A stretch of DNA of 64,000 bases from Microcoleus vaginatus PCC 9802 (GCA_022701275.1 CP031740.1:1561001-1625000), one strand, 5' to 3'. Counted from the first letter of the stretch, positions 1 to 10,200 are shown. Numbers and translations are program-made. The notes: generated by a model from the sequence alone, not told the origin.

Positions 1-54
1 GACGATGCTACCGGCATTGATATGACTCGCAATGACGAATTGCCAAAAATAGCG

Positions 55-116
55 AAGCATTCGAGTTGAAAATCTGGGCTTTTAGCCGTAAATCTTCCCC
101 CGAATGCTTTTTTTTT
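55..116 (+). terminator. Rho-independent terminator for a gene left of the window
   Basis: Nine-base inverted arms, aagcattcg at 55-63 and cgaatgctt at 101-109, enclose a 37-base loop, and the right arm runs into nine consecutive T. This fits an intrinsic terminator for rightward transcription entering from outside the window. The long loop weakens the call. I see no convincing coding sequence in bases 1-139. Confidence 0.55.
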
Positions 117-139
117 AACTGAAACCCTACACAGGTTTT

Positions 140-1495
140 CTACTTAGATTTAGAAGGTGCTGCACTCGGTTTTGCTTGCGCCGCATTCGGTTTAGGTGGC
201 GCTGCATTCGGTTTCGACTGCGCCTTATCATTCCCGGTTTTACCAGTAACTTGCTGTGTCAAAACTTCCATAGCTTTGGCGTACTGCGGATCGGCCGTTG
301 TAGCGATTTTATCGCGATCGCGCCTCAATTCCTGTTTTTGAGCGTCGGTGAGTTCTACCTTGAAATCTGGTTCAATTCCGGCCTTGTTGATATCAGTGCC
401 CTTGGGAGTAAAATACTTGGCAATTGTCACTGCCAAACCGGCACCATTTCCCACGCCGCGTACTGACTGAACTAAACCTTTACCAAACGTCTTTGTTCCC
501 ACCAAAACCGCGCGCTTGTTGTCTTGCAAAGCACCGGATAGAATCTCGCTAGCACTTGCTGAACCGCCATCTACCAGTACAACTAACGGTTTGTCTGTGA
601 GATCTGCCTTATTTGCAGTTTGTTTATCGGCCTCACCGACTCGATCGACCGTCGAGACGATCGTACCTTCTTTGAGCCACATCCGAGCAATTTCAATACT
701 TCCGTACAGCAACCCGCCGGGATTGGAACGCAAGTCTAAAATATAGCCCGTTACCTTTTTCTGTTCCAAATCCTTAATTGCCGTTCGCATTTCCGATGCA
801 GCATTCGCACTGAACTGATTTAAGCGAATATAGCCGACTTCTCCGATCGGACTTTTCTGCACCGACTTCCGCACGGGATGAATTTCAATTTTAGCGCGCT
901 TCAGCTTAAATTCTAATTCCTTCTTTTCCCGCAAAATCGTCAGCGTCACCTCAGTATTGGCCTGACCGCGAATCAAACTTACCGCTTGATTCGTATCCAT
1001 GCCTTCTGTGCTCTTGCCGTCAATCTTAGTAATGATATCTTTTGCTAGAATCCCAGCAGTAAAAGCAGGGGTATCTTCGATCGGCGAAATCACCACCAAC
1101 TTCTTAGTTTCCTCATCTTGAGTCAACTGAATCCCAACTCCTGTCAGTTCCCCAGAAGTTTCAACCTGCATATTCTGGAACTCTTTAGGGTCCATAAACC
1201 GCGTATAAGGATCGTCCAGCTTCTTCAGCATTTCCCGAATTGCTTTGTAAGCTTCCTCGTCGCTGGTATAAGTCCGATTCAAATAATCATTCCGCACCGC
1301 TTTCCAGTCAACCTGGTTAAAAGTGCCATCTACATAACTTTTGTCAATAATCTGCCAAACTTCATCAACTAACTCTTTAGGGCTTCCCCTAAAAGAAGCC
1401 AGAGATTTAGAACTGCAACCAGTGTTCGCAAGAGTTACGGCAGTGAGTACCACCGCTGCTGCACTTAGAACAAGCCCTCGTTTTGTTATAACCAT
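140..1495 (-). CDS. Carboxyl-terminal processing protease, S41 family (Ctp)
   Basis: A 451-aa serine protease of the C-terminal processing family. It starts with an export signal (basic MVITKRG, then a hydrophobic stretch ending near NTGC at residue 27, a poor lipobox). A PDZ domain follows around residues 100-190 (ELTGVGIQL, GILAKDIITKIDG), then the S41 domain. The Ser nucleophile lies in GGSASASEI and the general-base Lys in TFGKGLVQS, the Ser/Lys dyad of this family. The last 35 residues are a low-complexity Pro/Ala/Lys tail built on KPNAA/KPSAA. Cyanobacterial paralogues (CtpA, B, C) process D1 or other lumenal or periplasmic proteins; which paralogue this is cannot be told here. Confidence 0.93.
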   Translation of the reverse strand: MVITKRGLVLSAAAVVLTAVTLANTGCSSKSLASFRGSPKELVDEVWQIIDKSYVDGTFNQVDWKAVRNDYLNRTYTSDEEAYKAIREMLKKLDDPYTRFMDPKEFQNMQVETSGELTGVGIQLTQDEETKKLVVISPIEDTPAFTAGILAKDIITKIDGKSTEGMDTNQAVSLIRGQANTEVTLTILREKKELEFKLKRAKIEIHPVRKSVQKSPIGEVGYIRLNQFSANAASEMRTAIKDLEQKKVTGYILDLRSNPGGLLYGSIEIARMWLKEGTIVSTVDRVGEADKQTANKADLTDKPLVVLVDGGSASASEILSGALQDNKRAVLVGTKTFGKGLVQSVRGVGNGAGLAVTIAKYFTPKGTDINKAGIEPDFKVELTDAQKQELRRDRDKIATTADPQYAKAMEVLTQQVTGKTGNDKAQSKPNAAPPKPNAAQAKPSAAPSKSK

Positions 1496-1613
1496 TTGTG
1501 TGACGCGCGGGAGGAAAAGAGTTCAGAATAATTACGCTCAATCTAACACAGGCAAGGCCGGCTCGCGTTTGGCGTACATATATTATTCCACTTTGCCGAG
1601 TTCTATTCAGGGC

Positions 1614-1753
1614 GGGCTAGAAGCAACTGCCCACAAGAAACTTGATGTTTTTTTGTGGAACAGGCATCTTGCCTGTTCCTGACGGGCTAGGCGCAACGGC
1701 CCACAAGAAACTTGATGTTTTGTGGAACAGGCATCTTGCCTGTTCTTCAGGGG
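1614..1753. repeat. Two tandem ~70-bp repeats with GGAACAGGCA hairpins
   Basis: Two direct copies begin at gggctag 1614 and 1684, and a third copy is started at 1750. Each contains ccacaagaaacttgatgttt followed by a perfect hairpin, GGAACAGGCA-TCT-TGCCTGTTCC (arms 1657-1666 and 1670-1679; second copy 1724-1745). The block fills the gap between the end of ispG and the start of the protease gene, so the hairpins could also end ispG transcription. Confidence 0.8.
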
Positions 1754-2974
1754 CTAAGGATCAACCCAGCGATCGTCCGATTTAATCAAGTCAATCAATT
1801 CTGCCACGCCTCGGTCTTCGGGGACTTTCTTAATTTCTTCCCGGCCCCGGTACAGCGAAATATAACCCGGTTGCTTCCCGACGTAGCCGTAATCAGCATC
1901 AGCCATTTCTCCCGGCCCATTGACAATACAGCCCATTACTGCTATATCCAAACCCGTGAGATGCTTCGTCGCCTCTCTCACTTGGTGTAACACTTCCTCT
2001 AAATTAAACAAAGTGCGACCGCAGGAAGGACAAGCGACATACTCAACCATCGTTTTCCGCAGTCCCAAGGCTTGCAGAATGCTGTAGCAGACGGGAATCT
2101 CCTTTTCTGGGGCCTCTGTCAGCGAGACGCGGATGGTGTCGCCGATGCCGTCAGTCAGCAGCGGTGCGAGGCCTGCGGTGGATTTGATGCGGCCGTATTC
2201 GCCGTCTCCTGCTTCCGTGACGCCCAAATGCAGCGGGTAATCCATGCCGAGTTCGTCCATCCGGTGCACCATCAAGCGGTAAGCAGCAACCATCACGGGT
2301 GCGCGCGAGGCTTTCAGGGAAAGTACAATATTTCGGAAGTCGAGGGATTCGCAAATTTTGATGAATTCCAGGGCCGATTCTACCATGCCTTCGGGCGTGT
2401 CGCCGTAGGTAAAAAGCATCCGTTCGGCGAGGGAACCGTGATTGACGCCGATTCGCAAAGCCTTGCCTTGGTCGCGCAGGGAAATCACCAGAGGTTCCAG
2501 GGTTTCGCGGATTTTTTCGCCAATTTCGGCGAATTCGCTGTCGGTGTATTCGCTTCTGTCGGCTTTCGGCTTCTCGAACACGTAAAGTCCGGGATTGATT
2601 CTCACTTTGTCTACGTGTTTGGCGACTTCCAGGGCAATTTTCATGCCGTTGTGGTGGACATCGGCGACGAGGGGTACGGGTTGGTAGGTGGCGTGCAGTT
2701 TTTGCTTGATTTCGGCTAATGCTTTGGCGTGGGCCATGCTGGGCACGGTGACGCGGACGATTTCGCACCCAATCTCGTGCAAGCGCCGAATTCCGGCGAC
2801 TGAACCGTCGATGTCGAGGGTGTCTTCGTTAATCATCGACTGAACTACGACGGGGTTGCCGCCCCCGATCGTCACGCTACCGACTTTGACCGGTCGGGTT
2901 TTGCGGCGTTTGATGGTGGTGTCGAAAATCGGTTGGCTAGATGCGCTTTTAGTTGGATTTGGTAGAGTTTGCAT
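1754..2974 (-). CDS. ispG: 4-hydroxy-3-methylbut-2-enyl diphosphate synthase IspG (GcpE)
   Basis: A 406-aa enzyme of the MEP isoprenoid pathway, converting MEcPP to HMBPP; the cyanobacterial form is expected to take electrons from ferredoxin. The N-terminal TIM barrel is recognisable ([25 protein letters not shown] split over residues 22-46; [15 protein letters not shown]). The C-terminal cluster domain holds the iron-sulfur ligands in VACPSCGRT and [11 protein letters not shown], three Cys in all. Length and motifs match the short bacterial/plant-type enzyme and nothing appears missing. It lies upstream of the S41 protease on the same strand, with repeats between them. Confidence 0.97.
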   Translation of the reverse strand: MQTLPNPTKSASSQPIFDTTIKRRKTRPVKVGSVTIGGGNPVVVQSMINEDTLDIDGSVAGIRRLHEIGCEIVRVTVPSMAHAKALAEIKQKLHATYQPVPLVADVHHNGMKIALEVAKHVDKVRINPGLYVFEKPKADRSEYTDSEFAEIGEKIRETLEPLVISLRDQGKALRIGVNHGSLAERMLFTYGDTPEGMVESALEFIKICESLDFRNIVLSLKASRAPVMVAAYRLMVHRMDELGMDYPLHLGVTEAGDGEYGRIKSTAGLAPLLTDGIGDTIRVSLTEAPEKEIPVCYSILQALGLRKTMVEYVACPSCGRTLFNLEEVLHQVREATKHLTGLDIAVMGCIVNGPGEMADADYGYVGKQPGYISLYRGREEIKKVPEDRGVAELIDLIKSDDRWVDP

Positions 2975-3243
2975 AAGTGATTGCTAGTGTTCTGTTACCA
3001 AGCTCTATAAAATTCTGTTTCCTATTTTTCAGGTTGCCATAGAAAGGGTCTGTTTGGACAAAGAGGTTTTGGGATTTAGGAATTGGTATAAAAATGCTCG
3101 CCTACCTCCCACTCACATGATGTCGGTTGGGTTCGTCGTGTTACGCAGGCATCACCGGGAACGCGAAGATAGGTTAATGAAGATTTTGGCTGCAATTTCT
3201 CGTTAGAATATAAGTTAGAATATGACAAAATTATATAAATACT

Positions 3244-3777
3244 TTGGAGTTTTCAGCAGTTATGCCAGATGAAACGATTAGGATTGTGAGCAGCGATATT
3301 CCGGGCGAGTCGCCTCAAATTGAGCCGGATGTTCCCCTCAAATCTGAGCGGGGAGTAGACTACACTAAGTTGCGCGATTTACTGGCAACTCGAAAATGGC
3401 AAGAGGCGAATCGGGAAACGACAATAAAAATGCGGGAAGCAGCGGGGGGTGAATATCTCGATCGATTGCCCTGTGAAGACTTACGAACTATTGACCAACT
3501 TTGGGTAAAATACAGTAACGGACTTTTCGGCTTTTCGGTGCAGAAACGCATCTATGAAAGTCGGTGGAGGCATCACTTGGATAAGGAGCGAGAACTTTTC
3601 GAGGAGTTCGGCTGTATAATTGGTTGGGTTTGGTGGCATCCTAGTTGGGTCGTCACCTCAGAGATCGAGGATGGAACACCTCCGGAACACATCCTGGGGG
3701 GACACCTCCCAACATACTACATAGAGGAGTACAGTTTCAAAGATATAAGGCAGCGCCTCGAGACTTGTAGAGTTTAA
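3244..3777 (+). CDS. GUN4 domain protein
   Basis: A 177-aa protein whose residues about 38-175 form a GUN4 domain: DYTKLRDLLATRKWQEANRE, then CEDLRTIDQLWVKYSNGLFGFSVQ and a C-terminal GGHLPTYYIEEYSF. GUN4 binds porphyrins; canonical Gun4 stimulates Mg-chelatase, but many cyanobacteria carry extra GUN4-domain proteins of unknown role. This copy lacks the N-terminal helical bundle of canonical Gun4 (about 230 aa) and has a short acidic leader instead, so I read it as an accessory paralogue. The ATG at 3262 (MPDETIR) is an alternative start. It stands alone, next to a transposase. Confidence 0.85.
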   Translation: MEFSAVMPDETIRIVSSDIPGESPQIEPDVPLKSERGVDYTKLRDLLATRKWQEANRETTIKMREAAGGEYLDRLPCEDLRTIDQLWVKYSNGLFGFSVQKRIYESRWRHHLDKERELFEEFGCIIGWVWWHPSWVVTSEIEDGTPPEHILGGHLPTYYIEEYSFKDIRQRLETCRV

Positions 3778-3844
3778 CATCTAAGCGTTTCAGGTTTTCA
3801 TAAAGATTTATTACAAAGGCAAAAACCATGAAACCACGCCAGTT

Positions 3845-4639
3845 CTACGTTTCCGATACCTGGCACTGCTGACCGGACTCGGCTAAAATGCTACCAGCAA
3901 CTTGTGGGTTGTAACAATTAGCGAAGATAAATTTTTCTGCCACCGCCAAAATTTCTGGGTCTTCCGCCTCCCACTCTCCCCAAGGCAAACTCATCTGTCC
4001 CGGTGAAGCCTTTTTCGACTTTCCCTTAACTTTCAACCCCACTAACAAACGACTTCCCCAATGATTTTTTGACTCAGGTTTCGGTTTTGGGCGATACTTC
4101 TTGCAAAATTTGCGGTAGGCTGCGGCACATTCATCTAAAGTTTTACCCAAAGCCAAAAACGCCGGATGCCATTGAGTAATCCCATCCTCACTAAGCCTGT
4201 CGTGAATGCCATAATTGCTGAAATCATAAAAAAATCCTTGCTGCATTCCGGCCGCTTTCGGATTAGCATGAATGTAGCGCAAAGTATTTAAAGCTCTACG
4301 CTTGTCAGTATTAGCAAAACCTGTACTGTGATAGCGTTTTTCCCAGAAATGTCCTGTACGGTTGAGCATCCGGTTAAAACACATAGCAGTGTACCAATTT
4401 AACCAGTGCATAATTTTAGGTAAATCTTCCGGTAGTGTTGGTTCTAGGAGATAATGAACGTGATTGCTCATAATGCAGAGAGCATAGAGTTTAAAACTGT
4501 ACTTGTTTTGAGCTTTCTTGATAGCATAGAGGAAAACTTGGCGGCATTCGGAGCGAGTTAAGCGAAACTCGCGGTTATTGCAGCGATTAGTAACGTGGTA
4601 GGAGTATTGGGGCTGGAGTTGACGAGGTTGGCGAGGCAT
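3845..4639 (-). CDS. Y1 (HUH) transposase, REP-associated (RAYT/TnpA_REP) family
   Basis: A 264-aa IS200/REP-type single-strand transposase. It has the N-terminal YHVTNRCNNREF, the metal-binding HUH pair in MSNHVHYLLEP, NRTGHFWEKRYHSTGF, and the candidate catalytic Tyr in TLRYIHANPKAAG. There is a C-terminal extension of about 100 residues. No clear flanking inverted ends are visible, as expected of domesticated RAYTs, which act on dispersed palindromes rather than on their own ends. The upstream region overlaps the short ORF on the other strand. Confidence 0.88.
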   Translation of the reverse strand: MPRQPRQLQPQYSYHVTNRCNNREFRLTRSECRQVFLYAIKKAQNKYSFKLYALCIMSNHVHYLLEPTLPEDLPKIMHWLNWYTAMCFNRMLNRTGHFWEKRYHSTGFANTDKRRALNTLRYIHANPKAAGMQQGFFYDFSNYGIHDRLSEDGITQWHPAFLALGKTLDECAAAYRKFCKKYRPKPKPESKNHWGSRLLVGLKVKGKSKKASPGQMSLPWGEWEAEDPEILAVAEKFIFANCYNPQVAGSILAESGQQCQVSET

Positions 4640-4666
4640 TGTCTGAACAGACTACTTTATGCAAAT

Positions 4667-4891
4667 ATGTTGAAGTTTAACTTAGAAACACAATTTGTAG
4701 TTTGCATTAACAATCAAGATTATCAAGCATCCTTGGAAGTGCGAAAAATCTACCAAATAATACCGGATAATCACGCTGGGGAACATCAATTTATCCGAGT
4801 TATTGATGAATCCGGCGAAGATTATTTGTATCCAGTCGCATATTTCGTGCCCATCGCATTGCCGAAAGCCGTAGAAGCCGTATTTGCCTAG
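4667..4891 (+). CDS. Small protein of unknown function, upstream of YgiT-type zinc finger
   Basis: A 74-aa acidic protein starting at the internal ATG (MLKFNLETQFVV). A longer reading from 4595 would overlap the transposase gene. It has alternating beta-like segments (QFVVCINNQDYQASLEV, FIRVIDESGEDYLYPVAYFVPI) and no motif I recognise. It ends 12 bases before the zinc-finger gene on the same strand, so the two are probably cotranscribed. That makes it a possible partner in a toxin-antitoxin-like pair, which is inference. Confidence 0.6.
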   Translation: MLKFNLETQFVVCINNQDYQASLEVRKIYQIIPDNHAGEHQFIRVIDESGEDYLYPVAYFVPIALPKAVEAVFA

Positions 4892-4903
4892 GATAAATTA
4901 ACA

Positions 4904-5146
4904 ATGATATCTGTAGAAAAATGCCCAATTTGCGGCAGTGAAATAGTTAGAAAAGAAGTGGATAAACTTTTACGAGGTGGCAACCATACTGCTATATTAA
5001 AAGTATCCGCTGAAGTTTGCCTAAGCTGTGGAGAACGGTTGTACTCTGTGGAAACAGTTAGGAAATTTGCCAAAATTAGACAGCAGCTACAGCGAGAAGA
5101 GACTATAGAATTTCAAGCGATGGGGCAATCTTTTCGAGTTGGATAA
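4904..5146 (+). CDS. YgiT-type (MqsA-like) zinc-finger protein
   Basis: An 80-aa protein with two CxxC knuckles, CPICG near the N-terminus and CLSCG about 29 residues later, then an amphipathic helix (VETVRKFAKIRQQLQRE). This is the N-terminal zinc domain of the YgiT/MqsA antitoxin family without the HTH half. Such short proteins are common in cyanobacteria, usually beside a small toxin. Here the only candidate partner is the ORF just upstream. Confidence 0.8.
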   Translation: MISVEKCPICGSEIVRKEVDKLLRGGNHTAILKVSAEVCLSCGERLYSVETVRKFAKIRQQLQREETIEFQAMGQSFRVG

Positions 5147-5212
5147 GTTAGACGGGGATAATTTGTTTAAAAAGATCGATCGCGCTTTCCAATCATCCAT
5201 CAAAAATCAAGG

Positions 5213-5243
5213 TGCGTTAGCGAAGCCCTCGAAGAGGATCGCA
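5213..5243. repeat. Dispersed GCGTTAGCGAAGCCCTCG element (copy 1)
   Basis: The stretch reads gcgttagcgaagccctcg followed by aagaggatcgc. A close copy lies at 14335-14362, with gcagaggatt at its end. A looser relative (gcgagcgaagctatcttccc) lies at 33566-33600. All three are intergenic, close to HIP1 cores, and look like a short dispersed repeat family. Confidence 0.65.
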
Positions 5244-5368
5244 CTTCACTCCAGAAATCTCTCTCGCGGATGATGCGATCGCCCCTCCTCCCCAGCAAAA
5301 CTAAAAACTGTACTGGCAAATCCCTTCACAGACCCAGGCTCAGCAGTTAAATAATCTGAGGTTTTCCA

Positions 5369-5872
5369 TTGGACGATCGCACAAACTCACCCTCCACCGC
5401 TGTTAACAACCGCCGACCTCTAATTATCGCAGGAATTCTCCTCGGTATCGGTCAATCCGGCTTTTTTGACGGCATTGTCCTGCACCAACTCCTCCAGTGG
5501 CACCATATGTTTAGCAGCGTTAAAACCGATGCTACTGTTGCCGGTTTAGAATTAAATACCCTCGGAGATGGATTGTTTCACGCTGCGGATTGGTTGGTAA
5601 CAGTGGCGGGAATCTTCTGTTTGTGGGGTGCTGTGAAGCGCAAAGATGTTCCTTTGTCAACTCAAACTTTTTTCGGTTCCATATTAATTGGTGCTGGATT
5701 GTTTGACTTTGTTGAAGGCATTATTGACCATCAAATTTTGGGAATCCACCACGTCAAACCCGGTATCAACGAGTTAGCTTGGGATTTAGGATTTCTCGCT
5801 CTTGGAGTTAGTTTAGCGCTGTTAGGTTGGATTCTGGTACAGAGGGAAGTTCCTGCAGATACTAAAGTTTAA
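5369..5872 (+). CDS. DUF2243 integral membrane protein
   Basis: A 167-aa membrane protein with four predicted helices: LIIAGILLGIGQSGFFDGIVL, WLVTVAGIFCLWGAV, FFGSILIGAGLFDFVEGII and LGFLALGVSLALLGWILV. The conserved GxxGFFDGIVLHQLLQWHHM and GLFDFVEGIIDHQILGIHHV blocks are typical of DUF2243. The repeated DG/EG-I-x-HQ-L pattern suggests an internal duplication with His/Asp residues in or near the membrane, perhaps binding a metal. The start is TTG at 5369, which keeps the whole family N-terminus. Function is unknown. Confidence 0.85.
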   Translation: MDDRTNSPSTAVNNRRPLIIAGILLGIGQSGFFDGIVLHQLLQWHHMFSSVKTDATVAGLELNTLGDGLFHAADWLVTVAGIFCLWGAVKRKDVPLSTQTFFGSILIGAGLFDFVEGIIDHQILGIHHVKPGINELAWDLGFLALGVSLALLGWILVQREVPADTKV

Positions 5873-5943
5873 ATGAATGCAGAGATTGGGAATTTTACCA
5901 AATCCGCGTTACAAATCCCCCACTCTCTTTTTAACTCATCAGT

Positions 5944-6413
5944 TCATCCCGCAACAGACTCCAACCACGCGATCAAATCCTCCTTACTCCTAAAATCCAA
6001 CAAAGCTTCTGGCAAATCATCTAACTGTTCCGCAGATAATCCCTGGATGCGAGTTTGAACTTCCAGTGTAACATCACCCACCCGCCGCACGATCGGACGC
6101 ATAATTAATCCTATTTCCCCGTCAATTTTACCCCTTTCGATTCCCTGTTCGATTCCTTGGCGGCGGCGTTGAGTACCTGCCTTTCAATAATCACGGTTTT
6201 GTTGCCGATAATCTTGGCTTTGACATCCAGGTAAGTGTCTTTCAATCCTGTAACGCTTCCTGCTGAATAAGGGTCAAGGATTTCTCTTTCTTAGAGGGTT
6301 GGTTCTCCGTTATACAGCATTGCACTTAGGAAGCTGATTAAAATTTCTGGATGTTCGGGAGATCAGAATATTTTTTTGAATGCAAAGTCTGTTTTGGGAC
6401 TGATGAAACGCAT
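5944..6413 (-). pseudogene. Degraded Rpn-family nuclease/transposase with DUF4351 C-terminus
   Basis: Reading leftward from the ATG at 6411-6413 gives MRFISPKTDFAFKKIF, then TGA (6363-6365), SPEHPEILISFLSAMLYNG, TAA (6291-6293), and EREILDPYSAGSVTGLKDTY followed by LDVKAKIIGNKTVIIERQVLN. These are the opening blocks of the PD-(D/E)XK Rpn/PDDEXK_2 family. After LN the frame shifts and most of the middle of the gene is missing. The reading resumes in GIEQGIERGKIDGEIGLIMR and LSAEQLDDLPEALLDFRSKE, a DUF4351 C-terminus ending at 5944. Two stops, one frameshift and a large internal deletion make it a clear pseudogene. Confidence 0.88.
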
Positions 6414-6510
6414 ATTGTAGAAGGAAGAAGGAAAATGCAATATGTGAGGGAGTTTTAGGTTGGTAGTTGCGCTTTACCACGCTTAGCGCAACTACGAAGT
6501 TTTTCAATTA

Positions 6511-6876
6511 TCAGCCTGTGGCTTCAGTAGTAGTTGCAGGTGACATAACTAGCTTTCCAGCTATATCCATTGTTGCTAGCTTCAGCACTTCATTAAAAGC
6601 TAAACCCCGAATTTTGAGTTCCCACCGAATGCCTTTTGCTTTCATTCGCTTGGCTTTCCGCATATCGACATCAGCAGCTTTTTGATTCAAGAGCAAATAT
6701 TTCATTGCTGCTGTAGCTTCTACTTTTGTGGGAAATGCAATATAGGTGATAAATCCGCCGTCCCAGTGATTGGCATTGCGGACACTGCTGATAGTCGCCA
6801 CTCTCGGACTAAAGCGGTTCCAGTAAAAGTCGCTGTAGCCGATCGACTGTGTATTGACTTGGAGTTTGTTTGCCAT
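6511..6876 (-). CDS. Conserved hypothetical protein, 121 aa
   Basis: A soluble basic protein of 121 aa with no motif I recognise. Segments include YSDFYWNRFSPRVATISSV, GFITYIAFPTKVEATAAMKY and KAKRMKAKGIRWELKIRGLA. A strong ribosome binding site, aggagt, lies 8 bases before the ATG, which supports a real gene. The next genes on either side are a pseudogene and the tamB giant. Function unknown. Confidence 0.65.
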   Translation of the reverse strand: MANKLQVNTQSIGYSDFYWNRFSPRVATISSVRNANHWDGGFITYIAFPTKVEATAAMKYLLLNQKAADVDMRKAKRMKAKGIRWELKIRGLAFNEVLKLATMDIAGKLVMSPATTTEATG

Positions 6877-7218
6877 CTGACTTAACTCCTATAACCTTGT
6901 GTGCGGGGTTTGCAGCACCAATTTGCTGCTGTTACTATTATAGCAAATTAATTGGTAATGGGGAATGGAAAGTGCGATTATGATGTTCGGTTATACCCAT
7001 TTAAAAAAGTTTTGCTACAGTTCTTAATCTTATGCCAATTATTAAAAGTCGCCTCGCACCGCGCCGGACACGGCAATGCCGTTTCCCTACATAATTGGTA
7101 TTATGTCGCTCGGGATATACGGTGGCATGGCAGAATATGCTATTGCTTCACTCCGCTGCCGGTGCCTTCGCGATAATTAATGGCTGATGACTGCTGACTG
7201 TTGGCTTTGGGCTGAAGC
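6877..7218. other. Intergenic region with repeat fragments
   Basis: A 342-bp gap between the 121-aa orphan (its promoter side) and the 3' end of tamB. It holds a GC-rich palindromic core, gacacggcaatgccgt (about 7068-7083), of a kind often dispersed in cyanobacteria. Near 7179-7205 there is a heptamer-like gatgactgctgactgttggc. No gene is convincing here; a 74-codon ORF at 6952-7176 has no RBS and looks like repeat DNA. Confidence 0.5.
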
Positions 7219-10200
7219 CTAAAACCTCAATTCATATTCAGCAGTGACGCGATTGTCTCCTTGAAAATTACTCGAACTTCTGAGTAAAATTTTATCGCTC
7301 AATCGATAACGCACAGTAAATTCTGTCGGTTGATTGGCTGACAAAACTCGAATGATTGATGCAGAAATATTGCGCGTGATGTCAAACCCAACTTCTAAAC
7401 CTAAACCGAGAGAACCCGCACCAGAACTGGAACTAGCAGTTTGTGCTTCGTTGCCTCTAATCCGAGTGGGAAATAAGCGAAATTCGCTCAATCCTGTGGC
7501 GTTAGTAATCGCAGATTGAAGGTTGTTCAATAAACCCGCACCCGCTAAATTTGCGATCGCCAGCGTACTGTCTCCCTGTCCCAAAGTCTGCACGAAACTG
7601 CCGCCCAACAGCGCTACAATCTCTGTTTCCGATCGACTCGGAGAACTCCTCAACTCCAGACTTTCCGCCAATTGAGAAGCTCTTCCCTGCACTAACGCTT
7701 GAATTCGGACACTCCGCACATTGCCGAAACTTGTCGGTTCGTCTGCTATTTCAGAGGCTACAGATGTGCCGGGAGTGCGGAACCGCGTTACTTCCTGCAC
7801 CGAAGTTGCTAATCTCACATCCAGCGTCGGATCGAGTCCTTGTCCTGGTACAAAGGTAGCTGTCTGCGCGTATCCTCGATCGAGTCTAAACTCTGTCGTA
7901 AACAAATTCACCGACCCGGAAGTCAACCGAATCGTACCCACAGGGCGAAGGTCATCTAAAGTTCCATTCACCGTCAAGCCCCCAGTGGCCTGAAAACTCA
8001 ATATCGGCGCACTCGTTACCCGGATTCCCCGGCCCAAATTCAGCCGCAAATCGTTCAGTCCAACTTCAAAGGGAGGGGAAGTCGGAGTCGCACGAGAAGG
8101 AGAAACCTCAGTCGTCGGGGAAGCAGAAACCTCAGTCGCAGGGGAAGGGGAAGATGTCGAAGGAGAATCAGAAGCAGAAGAGGAAGAAGCTAACTCAGTT
8201 GTGCCGCCGCCGGGACTCCGGAGAAATACTTCGCCGTTGTACAGTTCAATATTACCTGTCAACTGCGGGCGCCTAGCCGTGCCCCTTGCTTGCACTTGAC
8301 CGACTACGCCGCCGCGGTACAATCCTCTGAGGTTCAGTGCTAACTTGTCGAGATTCACAGCCAAAGGATTAGCCGCATCGACATCGCCCTCAGCAAAAGG
8401 CACAGACAGCGGAATCACGCCCTGGGCCACGACTTGTCCCTGACTCAACTGTCCCCGAATTCCTTCTACCCGAATACGATCGCCCTCAAAGCGCATCGTC
8501 CCAGTCAGCCCTGTCAGCGGTTCTGGGAAGGCGTTCGCCCGGACGGTTGCATTTTCAAAATTCGCAATTCCTTGCGCTACAGGATCTTGCAGCGTTCCTC
8601 CCACGCGAATTTGCACCTGGCCCTGACCGCTGACCCACGCAACTTGCGGAGTCAATACATTAATAATTGCTAAACCTTCATTTTGCAAATTCGCCCTCAA
8701 ATCGATTTGATCGCTGTCGGCCTTCACCGCTGCAAACGGCAACTCAAAAGGCAAACTTCCCTGCACTTCAATCGGTTCGGTTTGAGTTACCAAAGCGCTG
8801 CCGCCAAAATTCAGGCGGGCATTGCTGTAACTGAAACTGCCGTCGGCTTGTTTAATCGGTTCTCCGTTTAGCGTACCGTCAACCAAACTCAATTCTCCGG
8901 TGGCTTGCGGGTTTTCCAAACTGCCGGCCAAATTCGCCCGCAAATTCAAATTTCCTGTGACATCCACAAAAGGCAATTCCACCAGTTCTGCTAACTCTTC
9001 CACCGGCACATTTTCTACCCGCAACTGCCCGGATTGAGCTTTTTGCCCGAGTTGTCCCGAAAAGCCGATCGCACTTTTGCCCGATCGAATTTCCAGAGGC
9101 AAAACAGTTAAAATCCCCTCCTGAAAACTGCCTTCAAGGCTGAACTTTTCGGCGACATATTCTCCCCACTGCCAGTTATCGCCTTTCACGTTAAATTGAG
9201 CTTGCACACCTGTTTGCAAAGAACCGGCGACAGCAATTTCCGCGCCAAAAGTGCCTTGCAATTGGGATAAGGGAGGCAATTTTTCTGATGCTTCCACGGC
9301 CTGCTGCTGCTGCAAAATTGTTTCAATTTCTGCCAAACGGCGCAACTGTTCAATTAGCGGGGCTTCTGGTTCTCCTACTGCTACAGTTTGCACGTCGGCG
9401 GCGCTAGCGTAAACCGGAGGTTTTAAGCCTCTAGCCAAGTCGCCTAAATTGAAATATTGCAAAGCGGCTAAAACCTGCTGTAAATTGCCTTGCTGGACGT
9501 TAACTTTGCCGGCAAATTGCGGGTTTGCGCCTGTTTGAACATTGCCAGAAATTAAGTATTGACCGCTGCCTTGGCGGAAAAGTCCGTTTGTGAGAGTGGC
9601 GCTGCCGTTAGCGTAGCTGAATTCGGCTTGGAAACTGTCACCTTTAATGTAGCCGATCGCCGGTTGGGCGATCGCAATTTGTCCGCTTGCTTGCAAAGTC
9701 GCCGGATTTAACGGCATTTTCCAACCGGGCACATTCACTTGTCCCGAAACCGTACCGGTTATCGGCCCCAAACCAGCCTCTTTCCCCGGTGCGAGATTCA
9801 AAGCAGCGAGGGGAAAATCGCTTAAATTAACTCGCAAAGTTTCTCCCTCAGTTTGGCCGCTAGCCACAGATTCCCCGCGTTGAATTAAGAAAGATGTCGG
9901 CAGAAAAGATGGATTTAAAGCTACTTGAATTTTGTCTTGGCGGCCGGCCAAACGCAAATCTACACTTTTGCCAGCATCGGCATTCACACTCCCCGCCAGT
10001 ACCGGGTCAAAAGCGACTTGATTTACTGCTAAATCCCGCACTTCCACGTCGCCAACTAAGCTGAGTTCGGCGAGGGTTCCGGTGAGGCTGCCGATAAAAT
10101 CTACATTGCCGCGCAGGGGCGGGTTTTGCTGTGAGGAATTTTTGTCCGCAATTGTAGACAAAAATCCTAGTTGTTCTGCTGGTAAGGCTTCCAGGTTAAA

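Noticed and set aside
2072..2768. Overlapping ORFs on both strands inside ispG
   Set aside because: Shadow frames of ispG; Arg/His-rich or Phe/Val/Gly-rich composition without family features.
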